Source of the DNA: Zhengitettix transpicula | Lineage: Eukaryota > Arthropoda > Insecta > Orthoptera > Tetrigidae | NCBI GenBank assembly: GCA_037074705.1 | Contig: CM073593.1 | Location: 5,585,001-5,649,000, forward strand | Reading direction: 5' to 3' | Length of the DNA: 64,000 nt | Shown here: positions 34,082 to 47,096 of the stretch, in pieces | How positions within the stretch are numbered: the stretch's first letter is position 1 | Layout: each line of letters starts with the position of its first letter | Made by a program: the position numbers and the translations under genes | The notes under the pieces: generated by a model | Database searches by the model: none | The model's input: the letters and a program-made list of their open reading frames with translations, nothing else | What the model was told of the DNA's origin: nothing

Positions 34082-36637
34082 GTGAGTACCAGTGAGTTGA
34101 CCCTCGCTGGCCTGTAGCCGAGAATATTAAAAGCTGATGATACTTTCTTTCCTAAAATAAATCTAAATTAATAAATAATAAAATAAAATAATCACAAATT
34201 AGTTTAACTTGCTTGTGTACACTACAAGATTATGTAATGATTACAATTTTATCTGACTGATTATATTTTTGTTCTAATATAACCTCAAACAGGGTTTTTA
34301 ATCTGTTTCCAAGTAATACTCGAAACTCAGCATTGACTTTTTTTTATTAATTTTGCAAGGAGATTTCGACCGAAATAGTCGTAGTCACCTTAAAAAGAAA
34401 ATTTAGAATATAATCAGTTACAATTTATAACATCTGTAATTATATAATATGTCAATATTAAAATTCATTAGTATTATTGTGATAAATTAGATCAAAATGA
34501 TGAGATTTTATAAATTATACTTGTAAAATCATACCTTCAATTTAACATAATACTAATGAATTCTTACTGTTGACAATTTTTATAATTATGTATTTGTAAA
34601 TAGTTTATGTTTATACTGCAAATTTCGTTTTGTAGAAGATTACGACAATTTTGTCCGAAGGCTTCATGAAAATTAATAGAAACAATTGAATATTACTACG
34701 GAGATTGTTATATTACAAACAAAATTACATTTTTTTTCGGCTATTGAAGTGACGTAACGGACTAAATTATTCTCATAAAGCTTATATTAAACACCTAATT
34801 TTGAAATTATCATCTTAAATACACCAGAAAAAGTCACAAAAAATTAGAAAAGAAACTTGGCGTATTTTTTAACCCTAATTTTATGCTATTGAATGTGTTA
34901 TTAAAATAATTCATTTAATGAAATTATTTCCAGCCCACTGTTTTCTTATTTCTTAATATGCCTGATGATATTTAGAGTTGATCAGAGCTAATGGGTTCAC
35001 CAAATAAATTAGTAGCGGAAAGCTGGACACAATTCAGAAGTTATTGTTTGAAATGATCATACTTTAGAGAAACAGTGGACAACGGTTTACATCCGTTTCA
35101 ATAGTGAAAATAAAACTCACAAAAAGTATTGAATATTTGAACTGAATGGACTAAAAAGAAACTAATCAACAATTACAATGAATTTGAATCTTAAAATATT
35201 ATATTTGTACTGTACAACTTAAATTTTTAAAAAAATTCAAAAAATCCAAGTCTTCTTAGTTCTTTCATGATTTCGCAGAGACAAACCAGAGCCTAGTTAC
35301 TAAATCAATCCAGGTCGAGCCACTTTTAGAGCAAGCACAAATCAAAAACCTCCCACTGCGTCGTAGCTTAATCTTCGATTAAAGCAACATCTATATTCAA
35401 TATATGGTTATTTTTTCCAGTTTAATGAAAGGTAACACGGGACACAAATGCAATATAGTTGTGTACATATTTAATTATATCGGGGATTTAATTGCGTCTC
35501 TGTACGAACTGGTTTGAAACCATCGGATACGTTTCTGTACCATTTGAATATTTGTATTGAGAGCGAAGGTCCGATATGTGTACGCAGTAAAGGCAGAATT
35601 TAGAACTGGGAAAACAAACGGCTTGCGAATGTGGAGGGAAATATTTAGAGAAAACTGCGTCGGTCCATTAAGATAATGACGAATGGATGGAACTGGGAAC
35701 ACGCATCGACTTTTATTACACTTTCATTAGAAAATGGGATGTTTCATCCACCAATTTAACGAGTTACGGAAAAACAACTAATCTGTTATTCAGTAACTGA
35801 AAGTGAAAATTCAATTTCAAGTTTGTATTACATATTATATCGTTGTTTAATGACTATTTTGCTCTTCAATACTCCACCATTCGGTTGAATTGAAATTTTG
35901 ATGGTGATTTCCCGACCTAAAATACTTTGTACCTATGCAAACCGTAGTTGATACACCTATCATGTAGGCCCAATCATGTATATACGACAGATAGTCTTTT
36001 AAAATACATACCAGTATTCTAGGTGTATGTGACAAATTTATGATTTCAAAATTGTAATTAATAGAATTTATTTACAGTTGAATATGACTTAACATGTCGA
36101 ACTATTTTATAAATAAATGGCAAAATGCAACAACAAAATAAATAATTTATAAGCACCTCTTAAAAGGGTATCTTCTTTTTATATTATCATGTTTAAAATA
36201 TTTATATTTTATAAAATTAAAGAAGAGACTTTATAACTTAATATGTTGAATATTATATTTAATTTAGTAATTCTGTAACATTATTTGAAAGTATCCAGAT
36301 TTTAATAAGCTAAAAAAATATTGTTAATCATTACGTCTCTTTTTATTAATAATATAAATTAACAACTTTTACTTAGATACGTTTCCAAATATTTTATTTA
36401 ATATAACAACGATGTTTCATGACCTTATACTCCATCATGTTTTAACTATAATGGGTTACTATGATTCTATGGTAGCAATTTTTTTTGTTAATTACAACAT
36501 TTAATTATTTTGATCCTTCTATCTTCAAAAATTTATAACAGTATAATATTTAAGATCATATCTTATTTTTCCAACATTCTTTCAAATTAGTAATCATACC
36601 ATAAAATTAAGTAATGTTTTTAATTTTTCGTATATAT
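34082..36637. other. AT-rich intergenic DNA, no gene seen
   Basis: A degenerate fold-back-like CCGAAATAGTCGTAGTCACC is near 34370. No frame above 75 codons has a recognised domain. Confidence 0.45.
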
Positions 36638-37579
36638 TGTAATGATTAACTGAAGATTAATTAATTTATTTATTTAACAAACGATTACTTCAATGAATTT
36701 AATTCAATAGTTGGTTGATGTATTAATTATATTTAATTAATTTAAAGCGAAGGATTTCAAAATAATTACGACATTATTTAAAACTTTACAAGACAATTTA
36801 CTTTTATTCAGGTGGAATTTTACATTTTTAAATGTGATTATTTACATTTTAAGTTTTTCAATTTTATAAATTTTACAACTTTTTTCTCAGGGTCATTTAT
36901 CTGGGCCTTCTAAGTAAAGAAACAATCTTTATATTTATGTTAAACAATTAAATTCCTTTACAACCTAAGAAGTTAAACAATCAAATAAACGTGAAATCGA
37001 AGTGTGACGAATTTATCTTTAGTTATCGTTTACAATACTTTATCAAATTTGTTTGTACTTACAAAACAACTGCTGGTACCAGGCTTAAACTTTCTTGGGC
37101 TCAGGCTCACCTCACAATTCACATTAAAAAGGCCATGAAATCACTGAACTTACATTTGATTAAACAAAAACACGGTCGTAACATTCGGGTGTCTCCTCTG
37201 AAAACTGGAAACTGCTGCTCCTTCCGGATTATTGGTTGGACAGATTGTTACAAATTGTCTCTCTGAGGAATTGATGGCTGTCACGGTACTTATAGATGTT
37301 TATTGTGGCTTGATTTATTAGGTTACTTCTTGTAACTTAACGATGGATTTTACTGTCCAAAACTTTATACTCAATTTAAATTGTAACCTTTCCGGCTGAA
37401 TCTGTGCCTGCCACTCTGTTCGTCGTCCAACTTCCAACAACCGACTGTTCTTTAAACTCCACGGTTCAACACAACAAAAGCCCGCCTGTCCATTGTCGCC
37501 TTTGAAATTGTCGCCGCTAGCAATCCACCATAAATATCCAATTATCAAAATCATTAATGGTCTCTAATTAGTATTAATT
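36638..37579 (+). mobile_element. Solo LTR C, gypsy-like, with ATAT flanks
   Basis: It starts TGTAATGATTAACTGAAGAT and ends TCTAATTAGTATTAATT, aligning with the LTR A end (TTAATTAGTATTACA) apart from a mutated last three bases. ATAT flanks both sides (36634-36637 and 37580-37583), and the right flank continues as an (AT)n run. Its length, 942, is almost that of LTR A (938). Shared central blocks: CTCAGGGTCATTTATCTGGG and GGTACCAGGCTTAAACTTTC. A 91-codon frame at 36991-37266 lies within the LTR and is not considered a gene. Confidence 0.72.
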
Positions 37580-39301
37580 ATATATTATATATATATATAT
37601 ATATATGTATATTAAAAGTAATTAATATTTTAGTACAAACTTGTAACTATACTTTTAAAGAAAACGGCTATTTGCTTTATGATTCATTATTAAATTGAGA
37701 GAATGTTGAAAATTTAACATTTAATTTTAAATATTGTATTGTTTTAAATTTAAACAATTATAAGATGTTGTAAATTTGTGATTTTAAAATATGTTCTACA
37801 CGTTTAACATAAAATAAATATTGATTCCATAACAACATAATAACAGATAAAATCTGATGAAAGTACGTTGTTTCATTGAATAAAATATTTTAAAATCTCT
37901 GTTAAATAAAGGTCGTCAAAAAATTTAATTTATATTTCTAATCTTTCACTTTAATTTGTAGTATATAATTCTAGAAATTTCATTTTAAATCTTAGGTGAA
38001 ATGGCATAATATTTTAATTAAAGGGCGGTGTGGACATCATATTGCAAAATATTTTTGAATAAGAAGATCTGAAAGTAAAATAAATAATGGAACTCTTGTG
38101 ATATCTAACAAATATTCCTTAACAATAATTTTTTTCCTGTATTAGACTTGTTATGGTACATCTCTTTTATTGTAAATTTTAATAATCCTTCATTCCCTTT
38201 CCAATTTGTTTATGTAAGACTACTAAAATATTATGAATTTCATCGCACCCACATCAAAAAATTATAACGATTCACAATCTAAAAGTTAACGACACGCAGC
38301 TGGCGAGATTAATGGGAGGTGTGGTGTGTCAGGAAGATCGTGATTTCTGTTGCAACCAAGTTTGGAGGATTTTTATTATCTACCCACCTCCCCTCTCTTC
38401 ACAGCAATCCCTCAGAATGGACTCTCGTTACGAGAGAATTCCCTTGTGGCGTATCACACGCCGTTGCACGTAAAGGAACTTTTTTATGACCACGTATCCA
38501 TTAATCAGATTAAATGAGAGATTCCGACTGTTATAATCGAGTCTGATACAGCTTGAGATAAAATGGGAATATAGAACGGAAACAAAATTATAAATAACGA
38601 AAAAACATTGAATTATCTTAAGATTTTTCGGGTTGTATTCATTAATTTTGATATTGGTTGATTTTAAACAAATAAAACCTCAGATATAAATATAGAGATA
38701 TGGAAAAAGAGAGTTTAGTATCGTAGTTCTGAAATGAAAATTATCAACAGATGAAGTAAATTGCAGTCAGAACTCATAAATAATTTCATATATATATTTA
38801 TTTCAGTTTTGCATTAAATTTAATTAGTATTTATAGTACATTCAAATAAAAATAAAAATCATGAATTAGTTAAATATTTACTGCTTTTCTGGCTAAATCA
38901 ACACTAGAATTTTTTTTCAAAAAAATGAATGTTCCACAATCAAGAAACGAGAATTGTGCTTGACACTAAAATTAAGTATATGATGTATTATTTAAAATTA
39001 TCTGACCTACTTTACATTAAATAAATAAATATGCCACAAGTCGGAAAATAATTTAATGAAGCAACTGATTAAAAACTTTTTCATGTGTAGAATGGGATTT
39101 GTTTTATAAGTTCACAAAGTCTTCTATTGATGATGTTATGTAAGTAAATGTTCTTGGTAATTAAAAAACGTGCTCTACTTGAAAAATATATTTGTAATAC
39201 CCTAAATCTATTGTACACTTACGTGCGTAACGTTGGGTAGTTCTATTTTTGTCAGTTGCTTTATAAAAATATTCCTGAAATGTAGCTGATTTATTTATTA
39301 C

Positions 39302-39367
<66 letters not shown>

Positions 39368-40249
39368 GAACGTAGCGTCCTTTATCTGCTGTCGAAATCA
39401 GTGTAGTGCTTCCATTATATTTTTATGGTTGTCGCAAATCTTTCAGTAGAAAGCGGCTCTGCCGCACACAGAGGAGAAGAGTTCAGCCGACTGACGAATT
39501 GGCTTCAAAGGGAACCGTTTCGGCAGTCCTCCCTTTCCTCTTTTCGGTGGAACACTACAAGTTCCAAACTTAGACCATCACACATCTGATGCGCTCTACC
39601 CGTGGGCATAAAAACAGAGAAGATAGAATAAACCTCGTTCAGTTCAAATCCCTGCGTAAATTAGTTACATGACACAGTAAGAATCGGTCTGGTTCATTCC
39701 TGGTTTTAGTTCTAAAGGATGATTTTCCGGCATTGCAGCCATATGGTTTATAATTGAAGAATAAATGTTGTTGTACCCGTGTGAAACCCGAGAAATTTTG
39801 TTAATGTTTTTAATCCCATATTCAGTAGTCACTAATAATAATAACATTTTAATATTCTCTAAACGATACACAATTGACTTTAGAGTGTGAAACCTATGTT
39901 ACCTATTTTGTTTCTTAAGGAAATAGAAATAGTGGAAAACCACTGAAAATGTTTGGCCATTTTTGCGAGTTTTTCGTGCTCTTATGCACCGCGGTCATCT
40001 AAGTTCTTAAAATTTATATTTATCTGTAATATCAAGGAAATAAAATGATTACAATGGATAAACCGTCATAAATGTTTATTACTTAACAAATTAATAATGC
40101 AAATGGAACAATATAAGTACACCATCAGGTGCAAAATTAAAATGAGACCTTAATATTGTAATTTATTAAGAGATGTTGAATATTCTGAGAACTTTGATTG
40201 TATGCACGTCTACACTTCAAATATTTTCAGTGAGACGGTTACAAAATTA
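37580..40249. other. Intergenic DNA, no supported gene; (AT)n at 39309-39364
   Basis: A less AT-rich patch at 38280-38480 has a pyrimidine-rich acceptor-like TCTCTTCACAG at 38395-38405 and a GTAAAG donor-like site at 38470, bracketing about 65 bases with an 18-codon ATG frame. That is too little to call an exon. A 28-unit AT run is at 39309-39364. Confidence 0.4.
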
Positions 40250-40454
40250 AATAAATAGTTATCGGTATTCACACGGGTTTTGCATCTTTATATTTAAACG
40301 CAACGTTTCGACGACTAAAGGCTCTGTCGTCATCTTCTAGGCAAAGTTTAAATATAAATATAACGTTGCGTTTAAATATAAATATGCAAAACTCGTGTGA
40401 TTACCGAGAACTATTTATTGAACAACTACACCGGGAAAGACTTCAATCTTTGAT
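40250..40454 (-). mobile_element. Fold-back retroposon with hammerhead-like core (sibling of 49.7-kb element)
   Basis: Long inverted arms at about 40250-40308 and 40361-40420 flank a loop. On the minus strand the loop reads AAGATGACGAC, a 10-base loop, then GTCGTCGAAACGTTGCG, so stem II is perfect and GAAAC is intact, while CTGATGA has become AAGATGA. The right end ACACCGGGAAAGACTTCAAT and CTTTGAT matches the 49.7-kb element. Imperfect flanking repeats (CGGTTACAAAATTA at 40236, CGGTTATCAAATTA at 40455) suggest a target duplication. Confidence 0.55.
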
Positions 40455-40879
40455 CGGTTATCAAATTATTTAATGTTATATGAAAAAAAAATGAATAAAA
40501 TTTAAAAAGAATGGTCTGGCTTCCATGCCTTCTTGTAACCGGTATTTTATTTACATAGTTACATTACATTCCTAGTTTTCTTATTACTGCGAGTTATACT
40601 TTTCACTAATAATTGTAGGTTAGCTTAACATATAATAAACCATTGACGTGGTAGTGTTTGATTGGTACTTTCACGGCCATTGTATGCGTCGTAACAGCTG
40701 GACTGTGATTAGTCAATGTAGAAACGTTATTTTCTTACTTTCCACTAACATCATCTCACTACCACACCTCACATGTAACTTGGAAAATTATTTAACCCAT
40801 GTTATACATTCAAAAAGTGGAAATTCTGATACGGAAACATATTGAAATCTGTCGAGGCGTATCAGAATTAAAATGGTGG

Positions 40880-41110
40880 ATGAAGCGGCGGGGTTAAAAT
40901 TTTATTTTTAAACCACCTGCAGTGGCGAGGTATCCCTCCTATACCATTAGGGATTTTAATTATACAACGTCCGGAGTGACACGATCAACGTCATTGACCC
41001 TGAAAAATATTTATTTTCTATCGGCCCGGTTCCTAAGGGTGTTTTACCGCCCCACATAGTTTGTTCCTGCGTTTAAATTGTAGATAGAATTTATATACAT
41101 TCGCAGCTAC
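40880..41110 (-). mobile_element. Helitron-related fragment
   Basis: Blocks on the minus strand (CACCCTTAGGAACCGGGCC, AATATTTTTCAGGGTCAATG, GATCGTGTCACTCCGGACG) recall the body of the 18.4-kb Helitron. Both termini are missing. Confidence 0.3.
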
Positions 41111-42099
41111 ACACACATTCATTTTTCTGTATGAGATAAATACGTTACTTGTCATAATTTAATTTTTTTAAAATACATTGAAACAATACCTTTGGATTGA
41201 GGTTAATGTTTCAAAGTCTAAAGAATATTTCAAATGGCTCGTCAAGAAAACTAGTTACGAATTGAATGGACACGGTGAAACAAGCATGCATACAGCTCTA
41301 ATTGGTGAACTCACCATCACAACAGTTCCTACTTTTCTCATAGAGAAGTTTCAATGAAATCCTCCTTCACCCTACCCCATCACTGTGCTCATCGTCGAAC
41401 TTGCACAATTACTGTCTCGTTTCCTGAAATTACTTGGAAATTTTTGAAAGTGCCCTCCCTCGCCTCCCGACCCTCTCAACTTACGCTCACCTCGAAGAGA
41501 GAGAAGAAGAACTCTTAGAAAAGTTTCATTGTAGTTGGCCTGTCCAGAGAACTTTTGCAGAACCTCGCAAGAAGAGAATGGGACTATGAATACTTGAGTG
41601 GAGTTATTATTCTCTAGAGTCTCCGCGGCTAGATGAGTTAAAATTGTGTCTTCTCGAGGACAACTTTTGCAATCGTTTTGATCTATCTGCAAGGTCATTT
41701 GAACAATTGGGTTTTCGGAGAAAACTGCGGAAAATTTGGAGTCTTATAAGATTTATATTATATAGATTAACCATTTTTTCGTTTCTAAGTTGCTAGAAGA
41801 CGATTGCTACGACTAAACGAATCAAAGTTGCAAAATACATATAAAAATTTGTGAAATTGAAGGAAACAAATTACCTGCACGAGCTTTATGACGGTACAAT
41901 TTTCCATAAAGTACTCTTGAATCAATTGCAAAATTGTCAATCCTATAAATTTTATTATTTTTAATTATGAAGCAAACTATTAAAATTTTAATTTTTATGT
42001 AGCGGAAACGTTTTTGACTCCTCTTTGGATTATAATCGTCTCTTATTATCTGTAAAATAAAACAATAATGTTGAATGTGAAATTTTATTAATCATATTA
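41111..42099. other. Intergenic DNA; unrecognised 108-codon minus frame at 41372-41698
   Basis: The frame starts MTLQIDQNDCKSCPREDTIL and ends at TAG or equivalent near 41372. It is ATG-initiated and of ordinary composition, with no domain I recognise and no splice or promoter support. It could be a fragment of a transposon protein or chance. Confidence 0.25.
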
Positions 42100-42535
42100 T
42101 TGGGTGCCGATCTTTGTTTCACCCCTTTTCCCTCCTAGGGGAACAATTTTACGTACATCTTGAATGGCATTATTAATCTCGGAAACTTCAATAACCTCGG
42201 ATTCGACAGAAATCGAGGTTGGTAACGCATTATTTGTGTGTAAAATAATTTAATTCCAACCCTCACCCTGATGTATGTTCCTTGTCAATTACGTACGGGG
42301 TTGAAATTATACACTAACAACTATTATTAATCTCATCGGCCCATAATTATAATTACTTGACGTTAATATCACCGTTTTATCGTGTTTTAAATATTGCACC
42401 CCCGTCAATCCCGGTATTATTTTACCCTTACAGTCCTTTTTTTTATTATTCCAAGAAACTTGTGTACCAAGTTTGGTTGAAATAGTTTAACACCGTTAAA
42501 TTTTTATGCGGAGCATACACATACATATACAATCA
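42100..42535 (-). mobile_element. Helitron fragment, minus strand
   Basis: Read on the minus strand, TATGTATGTGTATGCTCCGC is followed by TTTCAACCAAACTTGGTACA, then TTGACGGGGGTGCAATATTT, GTATAATTTCAACCCC and AACCTCGATTTCTGTCGAAT, then CCGAGGTTATTGAAGTTTCC. These align in order with the 5' part and the tandem-unit landmarks of the 18.4-kb Helitron. The terminal TC and CTAG are not visible. Confidence 0.55.
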
Positions 42536-44587
42536 AGCAATTTTATTTACCAGATATTTATCAGATAAATATTAAACATTCATTGTAATGAAATGGTATA
42601 AAAATGAAGAAGCAGGCAAATAAAAGACAAATTGAAGCGATAAAATAATTACCACACAATATTTCTGCAATACATAATCATTTTGTATTAATTTTATTAC
42701 CTACCTATTTATAATAGATGTCTATATAAACTCTCACAAACATTTAACACTATTTTTTTTGGTTCTCCTCTATTAAGCGTAAGAAATTGTGTACTGTCTT
42801 AAATAGAATCTTAATAATATTTTTAGTTTTCAGCGATTTAATATAAAATATTCTGTATATTTGTTATTTTTCTTTGTTCCTTGAGCAAAATTGTATATTA
42901 AGAAAATAAATGGCTATTAATAATTTAATTAACATGTAAATTCCATAACATATCCATAAAAATATCCAGCCAATATCGGGTCAATTGTATCCATGAAATA
43001 TATCCTTACTTTCTTACGTAGAATTAATTTTTAATACTCCTTAAATGAAATTAAATCTGTCTATCAAACATTTTCACATAATTTTTCTGTTATAAATCAT
43101 CATGCTTTTAAATTGTAATTACGAATTTAAAATTTTGACATTGTGATAAATTTCCTTCGTAATATATGTTTTCATAGTAGGCCGATTGTTTCATTTATTT
43201 GAAGAAGTTTGATAAATATAACCGTTAATATATTTGTACATATAGTATGTCATTATCTACTTTTCTGAGATCTTTTCCTCCGCTCCAAAAGTATTGATTA
43301 ATCTAGTGCATATATGAATAATATAATTTAGATAATTTCCAGGGCAACAAATTATCCTTTCTACATCAACTAAAGATATTAATGGAAGTTTTTACGTTGA
43401 TAAATACATATGACTAGGTTAAAGTTTAGTCGTAACCCACACTCCAGTCCCTCCCCCAACTTCCACGAGAATCCCTTGGGATTTGACGGTGGAATTTTGA
43501 AACGGTTATATTTTTATTTTGCGCAACAGAAATTTTTCTGGGCGTTAATAAAAATAAACTCATCACTTCATTGTGATAGACTGTAGAATTATGAAAGTGT
43601 TCTCATTTATTTTTTTATGACATTAGTGTTCGACCTATTGAAATTTCTTGGATTAACTAGTGTTACAATATATACAACCATAGTTTACTTGTTGATCTTC
43701 ATTAAAAGAGTAGTGTTTAATTGTTTATTATTAGTGTACCTTTAAATTATTATTCACATTATTTGGTGTTTAAGCGTCATGTAAATAAAAAAAAATGTCC
43801 ATGATAACCATGTCATCACCTTTACGAAATCATTCTTATTCTTTCGGACTCTGTGGAAATGGCGTTAGCCCCTCCATTAACTAAATTGCATTTCGTCGAG
43901 ACGAGAAATATTGGAAAATTTACGACCAACCGTAAAACTGGAAACATAATTTTTCTGAGTGTTGATAATAGGGCCTGCGGGTTACCGACGACCAGTTACA
44001 GTGATATGTAATCCCAATCAAGTGCATAATATGTAGCGTAAAGTAAGTATGACAAATTAGAAGAGAAGGGAAAACTATTCCTTTAATGGCAGATTATTTT
44101 AACAGCTTAAAATTTGAAACAACAAGAACGTATATTTTTAACACTTGTTGGAATGTCACAGATAAAATAACGTGAATACAAAAAAAAATATAACATACAT
44201 TTATTCCGGAGAAATAATTTCTAGTATTATTTTAATTATAAAATTCGAAACCATTAACAGTCTAAATTTAATTATTTATTCATTTATTGGAGCTTTCGGC
44301 TTATAAAGCCATATTCATCTATACAGACATAAGCAAAAGTTGATATTAAATTTTTTTAAAAAGGACTTTGTATTATAATCATTATTTTTTAAAATATTTA
44401 TCTTTAGTTATGTAAAGGTATAATTGTTATCTTTTGCATTATTAAAATGTAATGTGTACATATTTATACACAATCTATCGATAACTGCTAAATTAATGTA
44501 ATATTTTCAAACAAGTTCTTTGAAAGAAGCTACTATCGAAGAAACTTGAAAGAGCATTCGTAGTGTTCAGTTGGCATTTGACGAACG
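42536..44587. other. AT-rich intergenic DNA, no gene seen
   Basis: No frame, repeat boundary or RNA gene could be supported. Confidence 0.5.
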
Positions 44588-44640
44588 ATGGACGTGAATA
44601 TGTTTCTTATAGGAATGGGATGTGTTCAATGCTGTTTAAG
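44588..44640 (+). CDS. Speculative short first exon with signal-peptide-like start
   Basis: ATG at 44588 opens MDVNMFLIGMGCVQCCL, short and hydrophobic like a secretion signal, and runs into a donor-like AAG|GTAATA at 44638-44646. An initiator-like TCAGT lies about 20 bases upstream at 44568. Short signal-peptide first exons are common in insect genes. No downstream exon was found, so this may be chance. Confidence 0.1.
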
Positions 44641-44646
44641 GTAATA

Positions 44647-46690
44647 ATTATGCTTTTAAACACCTTACCATTTAAAAAATGAGCGTTTAAAATAAATATT
44701 ATACCATACAAGTTATTATAAGATTATTAATAACCATTTTTCCCTTCCGATTGTGTAGATAAATATTACCTTATGTATCCAAAGCTCCAATTAATGAATA
44801 ATTTATTGAATTGAGTCTGTTATTGTGGGTTTGAATTATATATAATAGTTAATATTTACTGTTAAAATTATTATATTTGTCATCTAATAATTATAAAACG
44901 CATGTAGTTGGCAGGAAGTCAGAAAACATTTATTCAATTATTATTTTTTCCTACCTGTTAACAAATCACTACGTTTAATTTTTGGAACTTCTTCAGGTGA
45001 TAACTAATTTAAATAAGTAAAAGTTCTTAACATTGTTAATTTTTCAACGGTGAGAATTTTGTATAAATGAGATTCTGTTCAGTGTATAATTAAATAAAAC
45101 CATTGTTTTCATATACAGAAGTCGTGTTCATGTTTATTTCAGATCTTACGGTAATGTACACGAGTTCTGACCATTAAAAAAATTGTTTTAAATCCATTGT
45201 GCATAGTGGTGATTTTTTTTATGTAATTATTTAGAAGACGCGTTTATGATGGCAACGATTGCGTAGAAATAAGTTATTCTTGTAAAGATAAGTATGGAAT
45301 TTGCCTGGTTGAAGTAGACCAGAATGGGGTTTACAAGGAAAAGCTTTGTGAGAGGTTAAATTCAAATGCAAGAAAAATAGGGTAACACACATGAAAAAAC
45401 GAAAAGGAAGTGCCAACGGTTCATTACGAGGAGAAGAGGATTAACTTCGCAACTATCTTCTACGGTCGAACTAATTTACTCGCGTTGAAACGTCGCCAGT
45501 GATATCGCAAGACTTATTTGGAATGGGAAAATGTGGGGGATATATTTCATTCTAAATGGAGTTTATATCTCTCGTCCATCTCACTGACATGCACATTTAA
45601 TGGCAGGTCGGTGTTGTCGGTTGGGCGGAGTCCCGGAGAAGTGGCGGAGAATCTCGTTAGCGGGATTTAACTCGTTTCCCACCCCCGCAAGGTGGAAAAT
45701 AGGCAGAAACGAGTCGACAGCCACCTGGCGTCTGAGGTAAACACACGACCGGGGAATACGTGTTGATGTCGTAAATTATCTCAAGGGACGCCCCGTTTAT
45801 CTTCGGCTCTATACTTAGAACCGTTTCCTTAGCTCTCCCGGGATCCGAAGTGGATTACGGTGAGATGCAGATAACAGCCAATATCCGTCATCCCTAACCG
45901 TTCTGTTAATGCACAAGTCTTATCGGTTTCTGGCCAATTTATTACAGACGTACAACTACCGTGACGAGTAAATTGCTAGAAACTGTGGGCCACTATCCCA
46001 AATATTAGTAATGTTCAAATAATAAACCGTAGGGGCGTCTGATAATTCGAAGAATTAGAGCAGTTATTTATTAGTATACTTTACATTCACTGTGATTAAA
46101 GTAGGCTTTTTGAAGTCCTGTTTGCATGTTTTTAGAAAGATATGCCCTCGGTTAACTTTGTCCATGCCTGGCTAAATCTGAGACAGAGTCTGATCAACAT
46201 AAAATTTATCTGTATGAAAACTGTTCTCTTAAAATATAAAAATATCAGTAAAACTTCCATTAACCAGTCATCGTATAAAAATAGACTAACATTTTATTTC
46301 CGAAATTGTCTGTTCGACATTAAAATGAACTTTGGTTCCTACCGGACAACATTTTACTGTTCTTAATCTCGAATGACACAGTTTTATCTCCGTGCAGATT
46401 CAATTTAACAACACAATCACCCTAATCTATTTCATATGAACTGTCCAAGAGGCAGGTAACGTGTAGTTGATTAAAAACATTTTTCTTAAGCAGCAATCAC
46501 ATAAAAATGGGAACAATTTTTCACCCTAAAATTTGCAGTTTATCATTGAGATCAAACAGTATATCAACAGTAATGCAGCTTGGTATAGTAAAACGGTGAA
46601 CATATCTGGAACGGATTTTAAATTTAAACGGACTATTTTGGAAGCAACCTTTCTGACTATTTCTTTAATAAAATATATTTTAATGAAAAA
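44647..46690. other. Intergenic DNA with a GC-richer islet at about 45590-45900
   Basis: The islet has a 46-codon frame from ATG 45600 (MAGRCCRLGGVPEKWRRISL) whose last codons overlap a donor-like GAG|GTAAAC at 45733-45741, and a second donor-like ACG|GTGAGA near 45860. It is not a recognised repeat. It may be a conserved element or exon, but I cannot show this. A 61-codon minus frame (45231-45416) starts with a hydrophobic MALPFRFFMCVTLFFLHLNL and is otherwise unremarkable. A degenerate hammerhead-like core lies at 44971-44996 (minus; CTGAAGA present, GAAAC changed to TAAAC). Confidence 0.3.
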
Positions 46691-46827
46691 GAAAGATAGC
46701 CAATACAGACAAAAAAGGGTAATATAAATACCATACAACGTATCTAGGATCCTTGTCCCTTTCGTCAGGTGCTAAGAAGAGCCTAGAGAAACACAACTGC
46801 ACAGGTCAGTTGACAACACTCAAAAGC
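46691..46827 (-). mobile_element. Hammerhead-like repeat, sister of the 58.9-kb fold-back
   Basis: The reverse complement matches 58988-59131 almost throughout: GACAACACTC, then GTGTTTCTCTAGGCTCTTCT, then CACCTGACGA, a spacer with AGG...CCT, then AGATACGTTG where the consensus is AGAAACGTTG, then GGTATTTATATTACCC and TTGGCTATCTTTC. Only one arm is present here, so the unit exists outside the inverted arrangement. Confidence 0.65.
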
Positions 46828-47096
46828 TTTTTCATTATTTTCAATCAGACGTATTTTTTTTTCATTTTAAAGTATATTTTAACTAACGAATACAAGTTAC
46901 CTGTCTCTTCGAAGTTTACTTTGGACATTAAATTATGCAAGTGCTACCATTGACTGCATAAAAATAATATATTAATTCTGGATCGGGTGGTAAATTATAA
47001 GAAAATCTCAATGTATTATTTACAAATTATTATATTTTACAATATGATAGATTATTCAAACAGATTTATTTAAATTTGGGAAATAGTTCTTTATTA

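Noticed and set aside
34961..35000. Another hammerhead core starting CTGATGA at 34964
   Set aside because: No GAAAC block at an acceptable distance.
41372..41698. 108-codon minus frame
   Set aside because: ATG-initiated but no recognised motif or supporting signals.
45231..45416. Minus frame starting with a hydrophobic signal-like segment
   Set aside because: 61 codons only, AT-driven hydrophobicity, no promoter or neighbouring exon.
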